Shown: piece after piece, positions 1 through 7,441 of the stretch
Position numbering within the stretch: position 1 is the stretch's first letter
Layout of the letters: the number at the start of each line of letters is the position of its first letter
Source of the DNA: a bacterium
GTDB taxonomy: Bacteria; Acidobacteriota; Blastocatellia; Pyrinomonadales; Pyrinomonadaceae
Direction: 5' to 3'
NCBI GenBank assembly: GCA_029945985.1
Contig: JAQSDP010000450.1
Span: 1 to 14,168, forward strand
Length of the DNA stretch: 14,168 nt
The notes under the pieces: model-generated
What the model was told of the DNA's origin: nothing
The model's database searches: none
The model's input: only the letters and a program-made list of their open reading frames with translations
Position numbers and translations under genes: made by a program

Positions 1-69
1 GACTGTTGGTTCAATTACATCAATCGCGTCGCCGACGCTATTGGAATTGGCAGATATCCTGCCTAGCCG

Positions 70-1371
70 CTACCGATTCCGGATCGCTCTCGCAGTCGAA
101 CTCAAGACCTTCCACGTCGACTTGTCGCTGTCGAAGATCGTGTTGAGCCCCTGCTCTTCCATCGGCGGATCGCCCATATATTCGTCGCCCGCTTTCCAGA
201 AGATCTGTCCCTTGACGGGTCTGGCCGTTCCGCCAAAAGCCCAAAAGTTCGCACCAGCAACTACCGGATCGCCGCCGGGTTGATTACCGACGAAGGAGAG
301 CATCTTCGCGAAATACTTGTCGCGATAGTCGGTTGACGAGGATGGGTCAAAACTGTGCTGATCCCGCGGCAAGCCGAATTCTTCGAGCACAAGCGGCTTA
401 TTCAATTTCTTTGCGATCGGAATGTGACGAGCGACGTATTCAGTGGCCTTTTCCATGACATTCGGAAAGCCTTCCGCGAGCTTATCACCGGTAAACCAAC
501 CCCAGTTCTTCGCCCAGATATGGATCGCAAGATAGTCCACGTTCTTGTCCGCGTGTATCTGCTCGAATAGCTCGAGGCTTTCCGTGCCCATGAATCCTTC
601 ATGCCCGATCGTGACGAGATGGTTCTTGTCTTTTGACTTGATCAGTGCCGACACGTCGCTGATCCAAGCTTTGTAGTCGTTGTGAGCGTACGGCCGCATC
701 GGGCGAGGCTCGTTCCCAAGTTCCCATGCCATGATCGCCGTGTCATCAATATAGCGTTCACCGGTAACTGTGTTTGTACGGTCCACCATCCGCGAAAGGT
801 GTAGGTTGTAGCTCTCCTTACACTTCGCACATCCGTAGAATTTCGAAACGATGTCTCGCTGCTCGTCCCACGTCAACTTGCGCGTTTCCTGATCCTTCGG
901 CACCAAGCCGTTCCAGATCAGATATTGTTGAAATCCTCCGCTCCATTCCCAGTTGTTACTGATGAAGATAACGCCCTTCATATCGCGCTTTCCCATTTCC
1001 GCCAGCACGATGTCGAGGCCCTTCAAAACATCATCATTGAACTGTCCTTGGGTCGGCTGCAGCGGCGGTCCGACGCGGATCACGCCATTGATCAATCCCG
1101 AACCTTCCGCACCACCCAGAAGGCGAAGATTAGTGACGCCCTGGGATTTCAAAAAATCTAACTCCTTTCGTAGTCGATCGAGCCCTCGCTTCTTGTTCTT
1201 CTCCAGCCCAAGTAGGCTGCCATACCAGTAGTTCGTTCCGATGAAATAATACGGCTTGCCATTCACTTCGAAAATAGCCCCTCCAGTCTTCACGAAACCG
1301 GATTGCGCGAACGAGAGCGTTACAAAGGTGAGAACGAGAATAACCGCGAGCAAGGACCTTGAAGTGATCAT
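70..1371 (-). CDS. Secreted glycoside hydrolase family 5, mannan endo-1,4-beta-mannosidase-like
   Basis: This 433-residue protein probably hydrolyses beta-1,4-mannan or a related hemicellulose outside the cytoplasm. Residues 1-22 form a Sec signal peptide (charged start, hydrophobic core, cut near SFA|Q) with no lipobox cysteine. The rest is a GH5 TIM barrel. Residues around 200-223 (NTVTGERY, then WELGNEPR) match the GH5 subfamily 7 mannanase pattern and place the acid/base at Glu221. VLEEFG at 328-333 places the nucleophile at Glu331, and HIW at 284-286 is the usual substrate-site histidine/aromatic segment. A CxxC pair (Cys181, Cys184) lies in an insertion before the acid/base strand. The frame is open 18 codons further upstream, but the ATG at 1371 has a good Shine-Dalgarno and starts the signal peptide. 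The gene diverges from a secreted deacetylase. GH5 is certain by motif; mannan specificity is inferred from subfamily-like sequence and is not proven. Confidence 0.88.
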   Translation of the reverse strand: MITSRSLLAVILVLTFVTLSFAQSGFVKTGGAIFEVNGKPYYFIGTNYWYGSLLGLEKNKKRGLDRLRKELDFLKSQGVTNLRLLGGAEGSGLINGVIRVGPPLQPTQGQFNDDVLKGLDIVLAEMGKRDMKGVIFISNNWEWSGGFQQYLIWNGLVPKDQETRKLTWDEQRDIVSKFYGCAKCKESYNLHLSRMVDRTNTVTGERYIDDTAIMAWELGNEPRPMRPYAHNDYKAWISDVSALIKSKDKNHLVTIGHEGFMGTESLELFEQIHADKNVDYLAIHIWAKNWGWFTGDKLAEGFPNVMEKATEYVARHIPIAKKLNKPLVLEEFGLPRDQHSFDPSSSTDYRDKYFAKMLSFVGNQPGGDPVVAGANFWAFGGTARPVKGQIFWKAGDEYMGDPPMEEQGLNTIFDSDKSTWKVLSSTARAIRNR

Positions 1372-1373
1372 AG

Positions 1374-1380
1374 TTTCCTC
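1374..1380 (-). promoter_or_regulatory. Ribosome binding site fixing the GH5 start
   Basis: The minus strand reads GAGGAAA here, ending two bases before the ATG at 1371 (core GAGG about 5 nt from the start). It supports this start over the upstream in-frame ATG at 1425, which would put 18 polar residues ahead of the signal peptide. Confidence 0.7.
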
Positions 1381-1466
1381 ATAGTTCTGAGCTTGATCGA
1401 TTGTTCCGCAACATTCTACTACCACTTCTTCATCGGCTTAGCGTAAAGCATCTATTCTCGTCTGGG

Positions 1467-1479
1467 GAACAACTTGTTC
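1467..1479. promoter_or_regulatory. Palindrome in the divergent GH5/deacetylase spacer, candidate operator
   Basis: GAACAACTTGTTC is a perfect 6-bp inverted repeat around one central base. It sits in the 148-bp spacer between the two divergent secreted-enzyme genes. A wider pair of arms, AGCGTA at 1440-1445 and TACGCT at 1480-1485, surrounds it. The placement suits a shared regulator site. No regulator gene adjoins it, and I could not pick convincing -35/-10 boxes for either gene, so its function is inferred. Confidence 0.4.
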
Positions 1480-1519
1480 TACGCTTTGCCGTGGGATGTT
1501 TGTTCGTTATCTTTGACGG

Positions 1520-2449
1520 ATGAAAGCCGTCCAGTTCTTAACTTTTCTCCTGCTTTGCCTCTCGTTCCAAGCCTATTCGCAGCTAAGTCCGTCGAGTCAA
1601 ACGCGTTTGATTGCCGTCACGATCGACGACGCTCCGCACAACGGCCCGATCGGGTCGCTCGTAGAACTCGCCTTGATGACGAAGAAGTTCACGGAAACTC
1701 TAAAGTCCCAGAAGATCCCGGCCGTCGTATTCGTCAACGAAGGGCAACTCTACTATTCGGCCGATGACATCGAGGAGAAGATCGCGATCCTTCGCTCGTG
1801 GATCGGATCCGGCATCGAACTCGGCAATCATACTTTCGGGCATGTTGGGCTTAAAGATACCCCGCTCGAAGCATATCAGGACGACTTCATTCGCGGGGAG
1901 GTCGTCTCCCGCCGGATCGCGAGCGAATCCAAGACGCCGTTGCGATATTTTCGCCATCCATTTCTTCAGATGGGACCCACCCGTGATATCGAGGAACTGT
2001 TCGAGGCATTTCTCGCAAAGCGAGCTTATCGTTCAGTACCCATTACTCTGACGACCGAAGATTGGATGTTCCTCCCTGCTTATCAGAAAGCCAAGGACGC
2101 AACCGAAAAGAAAAGGATCAGTGATGATTACCTATCGTTCGCTGAAGCCGACGTTGCCTACCGCGAGAAAGCCGCCAACCGAATGTTTGGCCGGCCGATA
2201 CCCCACATTCTGCTGGTTCATGCCAACGCGGTTACCGCCGACAACCTGACCAGACTGATCGAGATGTACCAATCGCGAGGATATAAATTCATATCCGTCG
2301 AAGAAGCTCTCAAAGATCCGGCGTACGCAAATCCCGAGAAATATTCTCCAACCTCCGATTGGCTTCGAGGATGGTCGATCAGCAAAGCCATCCAGTTCGA
2401 CCCGCCGCAGCCACCTGAGTATATCAGGGCCGCGGCGACTTCCCAGTGA
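1520..2449 (+). CDS. Secreted polysaccharide deacetylase (NodB/CE4 fold)
   Basis: This 309-residue protein is a metal-dependent deacetylase of the NodB homology family, which removes N- or O-acetyl groups from polysaccharides. Residues 1-20 are a signal peptide (cut near AYS|Q). Motif 1 is TIDDAP at 34-39, with Asp36 as probable base and Asp37 as metal ligand. Motif 2 is NHTFGH at 103-108, with His104 and His108 as the other metal ligands. Motif 3 is RHPF at 145-148, and LLVH at 231-234 supplies the late catalytic histidine, so all key residues are present. The start ATG has only a weak GACGG-like binding site, but the signal peptide begins there. Next to a mannanase it might deacetylate hemicellulose. 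Chitin, peptidoglycan or another exopolysaccharide is equally possible from sequence alone. It ends only 2 bp from the convergent xylF stop. Confidence 0.85.
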   Translation: MKAVQFLTFLLLCLSFQAYSQLSPSSQTRLIAVTIDDAPHNGPIGSLVELALMTKKFTETLKSQKIPAVVFVNEGQLYYSADDIEEKIAILRSWIGSGIELGNHTFGHVGLKDTPLEAYQDDFIRGEVVSRRIASESKTPLRYFRHPFLQMGPTRDIEELFEAFLAKRAYRSVPITLTTEDWMFLPAYQKAKDATEKKRISDDYLSFAEADVAYREKAANRMFGRPIPHILLVHANAVTADNLTRLIEMYQSRGYKFISVEEALKDPAYANPEKYSPTSDWLRGWSISKAIQFDPPQPPEYIRAAATSQ

Positions 2450-2451
2450 AC

Positions 2452-3489
2452 TTACGGCTTCTTGTAGACGGCTTCACGCTGCTGATAGCCGTCCTTGATC
2501 ACGGTCGCGTCGACGTTATCTTTATCGACCGCGATCGGTTCCAGGTAGATAAACGGTACGTCAACGCGGCCGTTGTTGACCGTCTTGTCGGTCGGCGGCT
2601 TCTCGCCTTTGGCTAGGGCGACGGCGGCCTCGGCGGCTCTCGTCGCAAGCTGCGAAACAGGTTTGTAGACCGTCATCGACTGCGTTCCGGCAACAACTCT
2701 TTGTAGGGCCGAAAGGTCAGCGTCCTGGCCGGACACGAATACCTTACCGGCTAGGCCTTTCTGAAGCAGTGCTTGAACCACGCCGCCTGCTGTTGAATCA
2801 TTCGACGCCACGACCGCAACCACGTCATTCGCGTTCTGCGTTAATGCGTTCTCGGTATGCTTCAACGCTTCCTCGGCAAGCCAATCTTTCGCCCATTGGT
2901 CCGCAACTATCTTGATATCACCACGGTCGATCGCAGGCTGAAGAGCTTTCATCTGCCCCGCACGAAACATTTTCGCGTTATTGTCCGTGGGAGCTCCGCC
3001 GATCAAGATGTAATTTCCCTTCGGTGCCCGATCAAGAAGATATTTCGCCTGCATCTCTCCGACCTTTTCGTTGTCAAACGAAATGTAAAGATCAGGCGCG
3101 GAGTTTCTGATCAGGCGATCGTACGACACCACCGGAACGTTCTCCTTCTTAGCCGCGTCTACGATCGCACCGGCAACGTCCGCGTTATGCGGGATCACTA
3201 CCAGCACGTCGATTCCTTGAAGCAGCAATGCCTGGGCTTGGTTTATCTGCGTCTCGTCATTACCGTCCGCAGACTGCACGATCACTTCCGCTCCAAGTTC
3301 TTCCGCACGCTTCACGAAGAGATCTCTGTCTTTCTGCCACCGCTCTTCCTTAAGCGTGTCCATCGAAAAGCCGATCTTGATCTTGCGGTCAGCCGCTTTG
3401 GAGTTCGCAGTTGGAGTACCGTTCTGGCCGGTACAGCCGGCAAGAATTAGCGAGAGAAAGATGGTAATAAGAATTAAGACTGTTTTCAT
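2452..3489 (-). CDS. xylF: D-xylose ABC transporter, substrate-binding lipoprotein
   Basis: This is the periplasmic or membrane-anchored xylose receptor (345 residues) of an ABC importer, a type I periplasmic sugar-binding fold. The N-terminus is a lipoprotein signal with lipobox LAGC (Cys19); enteric XylF instead has a cleaved Sec signal. Segments strongly shared with E. coli XylF, as I remember it, include RWQKDRD (about 50-56), YISFDNEKVGE (135-145), DNNAK.FRAGQM (169-180), ASNDSTAGG (228-236), SGQDAD (253-258) and MTVYKP (272-277). Its ATG begins directly after the xylA TAG with no spacer. A GGAG at 3498-3501 inside the end of xylA is 8 nt upstream, so translation is probably coupled. No XylG ATPase or XylH permease follows; the next gene is convergent. 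The receptor must work with transport parts encoded elsewhere, or serve in sensing. Confidence 0.93.
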   Translation of the reverse strand: MKTVLILITIFLSLILAGCTGQNGTPTANSKAADRKIKIGFSMDTLKEERWQKDRDLFVKRAEELGAEVIVQSADGNDETQINQAQALLLQGIDVLVVIPHNADVAGAIVDAAKKENVPVVSYDRLIRNSAPDLYISFDNEKVGEMQAKYLLDRAPKGNYILIGGAPTDNNAKMFRAGQMKALQPAIDRGDIKIVADQWAKDWLAEEALKHTENALTQNANDVVAVVASNDSTAGGVVQALLQKGLAGKVFVSGQDADLSALQRVVAGTQSMTVYKPVSQLATRAAEAAVALAKGEKPPTDKTVNNGRVDVPFIYLEPIAVDKDNVDATVIKDGYQQREAVYKKP

Positions 3490-4650
3490 CTAGTCAACTC
3501 CAAGTAAGATATCGATGGTCAGTTGATCGAGCCGCTCATACTTCAGCCCCTTAGCAGCCATTGCCGCCCTATCAAACGAACGCTCAAGCAATTCCGCCGA
3601 ACCACCCGCACTGAACGCACCCAATCCCCCATTGTCCGTCGCCGCGATTTCCGCCAGCAGTTCCTGGATCTGAGGGTGGGCATTCCATCGCTCGGCCTTA
3701 TCCTTAAAGATCAGGTACGTGCGCATACACCCGCGGGCGAAGTCTTTCACGCCTTCGTAGTCCTCGGTTCTGTACGCATGAGCGTCGAAGTGACGCGGGC
3801 CTGCATAGCCGACATCTTCGAGATATTTCACTAGCCAGAACGCTCCTTTTGGATTTGCCGAACCGAATCTCAGATCTTGATCGTATCGTCCCGGCACCTG
3901 ATCGTTCAGATCAATGTGAAACAGTTTGCCCGATTCCCATGCCTGCGCGACTGCATGCATCATATTCAGCCCGGGCATGGTTTCGTGCGCGACTTCCGGA
4001 TTCACCCCGACCATTTCCTTGTGTTCGAGTGTTTCAATAAAAGCTAGGTAAGATCCGGTCGTCGGGAAATATATGTCGGCCCGAGGCTCATTCGGCTTAG
4101 CCTCAAGGGCGAACTTGTAACCGTATCCTTGGGCAATGTTGTACTCGCACAAGTAGTTCATCGCCTCGCGAAAACGCTTGATCGCATCGTCCGGCACGCG
4201 GCAAGCATCGGTTTCGACTCCCTCACGTCCGCCCCAAAGCACGAATGTCTCCGCTCCAAACTCGGCGCCAAGATCCATAGCCCGCATCGTTTTCTGCGCG
4301 GCGTAAGCACGGACCTTCGCGTCATTTGCCGTGAACGCGCCGTCGCGGAAAACGGCGTCGTAGAAAAGGTTCACCGTCGCCATTGGAACCTTCATGCCGC
4401 TCGATTCGCATGCCGATCGAAACTCAGCCACGATCGAATCACGCTCAGCCGCGGTCGCGTCGATCGGCACAAGATCGTTGTCATGAAAATTGACACCGTA
4501 CGCACCGACCTCAGCCAGCAGCTTAACGGCATCGACCGGCTTCAGCGTATCCCGCACCGCCTCGCCAAACGGATCTCGGCCGCGGTTCCCGACCGTCCAG
4601 AGGCCAAATGAAAATTTGTGCTCAGGTCTTGGTTCAAAACTATTGCTCAT
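3490..4650 (-). CDS. xylA: Xylose isomerase, class I (actinobacterial/Thermus type)
   Basis: XylA converts D-xylose to D-xylulose in the cytoplasm with two divalent metals. The 386-residue length and sequence fit the short class I enzymes (Streptomyces, Thermus), not the ~440-residue enteric class. Every catalytic group is visible: the FHDND segment with His56 and Asp59, Glu183 and Lys185 in EAKPNEPR (the usual EPKP proline is Ala184), Glu219 and His222 in NPEVAHE, Asp247 in FHIDLN, Asp257 and Asp259 in YDQDLRFG, and Asp289 in HFD. Trp18 and Trp139 fit the hydrophobic sugar pocket. A longer frame is open to 4761, but that stretch overlaps xylB and encodes a basic tail foreign to the family. 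The chosen ATG is one base after the xylB stop and has GGAG 7 nt upstream. It sits between xylB and xylF in one transcription unit. Confidence 0.96.
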   Translation of the reverse strand: MSNSFEPRPEHKFSFGLWTVGNRGRDPFGEAVRDTLKPVDAVKLLAEVGAYGVNFHDNDLVPIDATAAERDSIVAEFRSACESSGMKVPMATVNLFYDAVFRDGAFTANDAKVRAYAAQKTMRAMDLGAEFGAETFVLWGGREGVETDACRVPDDAIKRFREAMNYLCEYNIAQGYGYKFALEAKPNEPRADIYFPTTGSYLAFIETLEHKEMVGVNPEVAHETMPGLNMMHAVAQAWESGKLFHIDLNDQVPGRYDQDLRFGSANPKGAFWLVKYLEDVGYAGPRHFDAHAYRTEDYEGVKDFARGCMRTYLIFKDKAERWNAHPQIQELLAEIAATDNGGLGAFSAGGSAELLERSFDRAAMAAKGLKYERLDQLTIDILLGVD

Positions 4651-4651
4651 T

Positions 4652-6133
4652 CTATTTCTCCGTGTTCCCCGCGTGATTAAGCGCGGGATAAAGCGATCTA
4701 AATCTTTGATAGTTCTTTTCGAGAACCGCAGAGTTATCCGGGTTTGGCTCCACAGTCTCATCTATTCTTATCGTCGCACCGACCGCAGCCTCGACCGACG
4801 GCCAAGCTCCGGTGCCGACTCCCGCAAGTAATGCGGCACCGTACGCAGCGCCTTCGTCAGCAACCAATGTCGAGACCGGCTGGCCATATACATCGGCCTG
4901 TACCTGCCGCCAAAGCGGAGAAGATGCACCGCCTCCACCCAAACGGATCTCGTTGATCGGTGCTCCCAGCGATCGAAAGATGTCGATCGAATCGCGAAGT
5001 GAGAATGCTACGCCTTCCATTATCGCCCGAACGAAATGCCCCCGGCCGCGGCTCCCGTTGACACCGGTGAAGGACGCCGTGGCATTCGGATCCATATGCG
5101 GGCTCCGCTCGCCCATCAGATATGGCAGCCAAATCAGTCCTTCCGAACCCGCGGGCACTTTCGCCGCCTCCGACGTCAGTTCGTCATACGACACGCCGGG
5201 TGCAAAAGTGTCGCGAAACCACTTGAGGCTATATCCAGCGGCTAATGTCACTCCGGTCATATGCCAGCGTCCGGGAATTGCATGACATAACGAGTGAACT
5301 CGTCCTTGCGGATCAAGCGTCGGCTTGTCGGCAACAACAAACACTACGCCTGAAGTTCCGATAGTCGCTCCAAGCGTACCTGGCGAAACCAGCCCGGCAC
5401 CGATCGCTCCCGCGGCGTTGTCTCCAGCGCCCGCGAACACCGGGGTTCCCAACTTAAGCCCGGTCGCTTTCGAGCCTGCTTGCGAAACGAAACCGGTCGC
5501 TTCGATCGATTCGACAGCTCGCGGCAGCAGGCCCGCGTCAATCTCGACCGCCGCTAGCATCTCGCTGGACCAACATCGATCGCGTACATCGAACATCAAC
5601 GTGCCCGACGCATCCGCAACATCGCACGCTTTCTCTCCCGTCAGTCTCAATCTGACGTAATCTTTTGGAAGCAGTACCGTTCGAATGCGGTTCCAATTAT
5701 CCGGTTCGTTCTCGCGCACCCACAGAAGCTTAGGCAGCGTGAATCCTGTAACTGCCGGATTTGCGACCATTTCAATTACTTTCTTATCGCCTATTGTTGC
5801 TTTAAGCTTCTCAACCTGTGGAGCGGTTCGCTGGTCGTTCCACAATAACGCGGGGCGGATCACCGTATCAGCTTCATCAAGAAACACAGAACCGTGCATT
5901 TGCCCGGAGAAACTTACAGCCCCTATCTCATCGTTCGAAACCGTCTCCAGCACCTTACCGATCGCCTCCGAAGCTGCACGCCACCAATCCTCGGGAGACT
6001 GCTCGGACCAACCCGGATGCGGCGAAGCGAACGGCGCGTGATCGACCGTGGCCTGAGCAATTATTGCTCCGCCCTCGTCGATCGCCACCGCGCGCGATCC
6101 GCCCGTGCCGACATCTACTCCGAGAAACTTCAT
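4652..6133 (-). CDS. xylB: Xylulokinase (FGGY family)
   Basis: XylB phosphorylates D-xylulose to xylulose 5-phosphate, which enters the pentose phosphate pathway. At 493 residues it has the normal length of bacterial xylulokinases. The N-terminal FGGY domain opens with GVDVGTGGSR (5-14; phosphate-binding loop, with GG where SS or SG is usual). SGQMHG at 76-81 is the hallmark substrate-site motif of xylulokinases. The C-terminal domain carries GAGDNAAGAIGAG (235-247) with catalytic Asp238, then GTSGVV near 259-264 and the late GGGGASSPLWRQ adenine-site segment. It is the first gene of xylB-xylA-xylF and diverges from a ROK regulator 52 bp away. I see no purine-rich ribosome binding site before its ATG, yet the start fits the family exactly (MKFLGVD). 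Confidence 0.95.
   Translation of the reverse strand: MKFLGVDVGTGGSRAVAIDEGGAIIAQATVDHAPFASPHPGWSEQSPEDWWRAASEAIGKVLETVSNDEIGAVSFSGQMHGSVFLDEADTVIRPALLWNDQRTAPQVEKLKATIGDKKVIEMVANPAVTGFTLPKLLWVRENEPDNWNRIRTVLLPKDYVRLRLTGEKACDVADASGTLMFDVRDRCWSSEMLAAVEIDAGLLPRAVESIEATGFVSQAGSKATGLKLGTPVFAGAGDNAAGAIGAGLVSPGTLGATIGTSGVVFVVADKPTLDPQGRVHSLCHAIPGRWHMTGVTLAAGYSLKWFRDTFAPGVSYDELTSEAAKVPAGSEGLIWLPYLMGERSPHMDPNATASFTGVNGSRGRGHFVRAIMEGVAFSLRDSIDIFRSLGAPINEIRLGGGGASSPLWRQVQADVYGQPVSTLVADEGAAYGAALLAGVGTGAWPSVEAAVGATIRIDETVEPNPDNSAVLEKNYQRFRSLYPALNHAGNTEK
4658..4661 (-). promoter_or_regulatory. Ribosome binding site fixing the xylA start
   Basis: GGAG on the minus strand lies inside the last codons of xylB, 7 nt before the ATG at 4650. 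It decides in favour of this start over the in-frame ATG at 4761 and implies translational coupling with xylB. Confidence 0.65.
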
Positions 6134-6143
6134 AAAATGATAA

Positions 6144-6173
6144 TTGGTTTAGACAGCCAACTAAATCTAGATT
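6144..6173. promoter_or_regulatory. Divergent xylB / xylR-like control region with dyad operator
   Basis: The 52-bp AT-rich spacer (6134-6185) between xylB and the ROK gene contains the dyad TTTAG (6148-6152), 8 bases, CTAAA (6161-6165). A weaker TTGG (6144-6147) / CCAA (6157-6160) pair overlaps it, and a perfect 10-bp palindrome AATCTAGATT follows at 6164-6173. Plus-strand promoter boxes could be TTGGTT (6144-6149) and TAGATT (6168-6173), spaced 18. On the minus strand TTTAGT (6165-6160) and TATCAT (6142-6137) are spaced 17, but this pair lies very close to the xylB ATG. ROK-type XylR proteins elsewhere bind AT-rich dyads between xyl genes and their own gene, so binding here is a reasonable inference. 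Confidence 0.55.
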
Positions 6174-6185
6174 ATTGTGTTCTGA

Positions 6186-7409
6186 GTGTCAACGGTAAAT
6201 GAAAGAACAGCGTCGGTTGACGTCGCAACGGGCAACCACGGCTCGCTGCGGCACCAGAACATTACGTCTATATTGCGTCTCATCTATAGGGATCGGCCGA
6301 TCTCCCGCGTCGAACTCTCTCGCATTACCGGACTCAATAAAGCTACCGTCTCAAGTCTTGTGTCTGAACTCTTGGAAAGCGGCTGCGTCAGGTCCATCGG
6401 CGAGAATCAATCTGAACGAGCCGGCCGTCGTGAGGTGCTGATCGACATCGATCCTCAGAAGACGTCGGCCGTCAGTATGGAGATCGGCATTGGAAACATC
6501 TCCGTTATAGCAGCAGACTTCGCGGGAGAGACGATTTCACGGAGTGACGTAACCTTCGATCTCAATCTGACGGCGGGAAGGGTGATCTCAAAGGCTGCTA
6601 GGATGGCCAACGATGCCGCCGCTGAAGCCGAGTCGCTCAACGGGAAGGTGGCGGGCATCTCGATCGCCGTCCCCGGAGCGGTTGATATTGAAACCGGCAA
6701 CGTTTTGTTCGCTCCCAATCTCGGCTGGCGCGACGTGCCAATTCTCGAGCGTCTTAAAGCGAAGATAAGCCATCCGGTACTGGTCGATAATGAAGCGTCG
6801 CTTGCCGCTCTCGGCGAGCACTTCTTCGGAGCTGCGAAAGGGCTTCGCGGCGTGCTGTACATTAGTGCAGGTGTCGGACTCGGCGGCGGCTTGATCGTCG
6901 ACGGCGATATCTATCGCGGATCGTCGGGGATCGCAGGTGAGTTCGGGCATATGACCGTCGACATCGGCGGTAAACCGTGCTCGTGCGGGAAGAATGGATG
7001 CTGGGAAACCGCGGCTAACGAGGCGGCGCTCTTTTCGGAGTATCGAAGGCTGATGCCAAGGGCGAAGAATGTTGCAGATCGATCTCAGCTGATCGACCAG
7101 ATCCTGATCTCGTCAGGAGCGGGCGAAGAATGTGGAATAAAGGCGCTGGAATTCATTGCGCGTCCACTTGCGGTCGGGATCGATTCGCTCATCAAGGCCT
7201 TTGACCCCGAACGCATCGTTCTCGGCGGGCCGCTCAGTTCCTTTTCAAAGTTCCTGATCCCGATGATCAGCCGAGAACTTCAGCAGCGCCGGATCTTCGG
7301 CGTTGACCATTGCGCCGAGGTCGTCGCCGCATCCTTCGGTCCGGACGCCGCTCTTAAAGGAGGTGTCGCACGGGTTATCAGGTCATTTCTCCGAACTCCT
7401 GCGATATAA
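6186..7409 (+). CDS. xylR: ROK-family transcriptional regulator, probable xylose repressor
   Basis: This 407-residue protein has the layout of ROK regulators: an N-terminal winged helix-turn-helix (about 22-70, with RVELSRITGLNKATVSSLV as the recognition part) and a sugar-kinase-like ROK domain (about 85-400). AGVGLGGG at 228-235 is the glycine-rich loop. His255 with Cys265, Cys267 and Cys272 (CSCGKNGCWE) forms the conserved zinc site. At the position of the ROK kinase catalytic Asp it has Glu203 (VDNEAS), which argues for ligand sensing rather than phosphorylation. The start is GTG at 6186: a stop codon lies immediately upstream in frame, and no ATG occurs before the HTH. No Shine-Dalgarno is visible. 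Its divergence from xylBAF makes it a probable xylose-responsive repressor of that operon and of itself; the ligand is inferred from position only. Confidence 0.88.
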   Translation: MSTVNERTASVDVATGNHGSLRHQNITSILRLIYRDRPISRVELSRITGLNKATVSSLVSELLESGCVRSIGENQSERAGRREVLIDIDPQKTSAVSMEIGIGNISVIAADFAGETISRSDVTFDLNLTAGRVISKAARMANDAAAEAESLNGKVAGISIAVPGAVDIETGNVLFAPNLGWRDVPILERLKAKISHPVLVDNEASLAALGEHFFGAAKGLRGVLYISAGVGLGGGLIVDGDIYRGSSGIAGEFGHMTVDIGGKPCSCGKNGCWETAANEAALFSEYRRLMPRAKNVADRSQLIDQILISSGAGEECGIKALEFIARPLAVGIDSLIKAFDPERIVLGGPLSSFSKFLIPMISRELQQRRIFGVDHCAEVVAASFGPDAALKGGVARVIRSFLRTPAI

Positions 7410-7410
7410 C

Positions 7411-7439
7411 ACTCGATCAAACCCGGGTTTATTGCGAGT
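7411..7439. terminator. Shared hairpin between convergent xylR-like and KDPG aldolase genes
   Basis: The 32-bp gap between the two stop codons is nearly filled by one imperfect inverted repeat. The outer arms are ACTCG (7411-7415) and CGAGT (7435-7439), and the core is the palindrome AAACCCGGGTTT (7419-7430). It can fold on either strand and so could end transcription from both sides. Neither side has a strong T-run, so it is an atypical intrinsic terminator. Confidence 0.55.
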
Positions 7440-7441
7440 CC

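Noticed and set aside
26..63. Two short hairpins downstream of the GH5 gene (GCGTC/GACGC at 26-38, GGCAG/CTGCC at 49-63) as terminators
   Set aside because: The stems are only 5 bp and no T-run follows on the minus strand, so they are not better than chance; the first 69 bases otherwise show nothing.
2857..3450. A 197-codon plus-strand open frame opposite xylF
   Set aside because: The opposite strand is a clear xylF and the frame shows no domain-like sequence.
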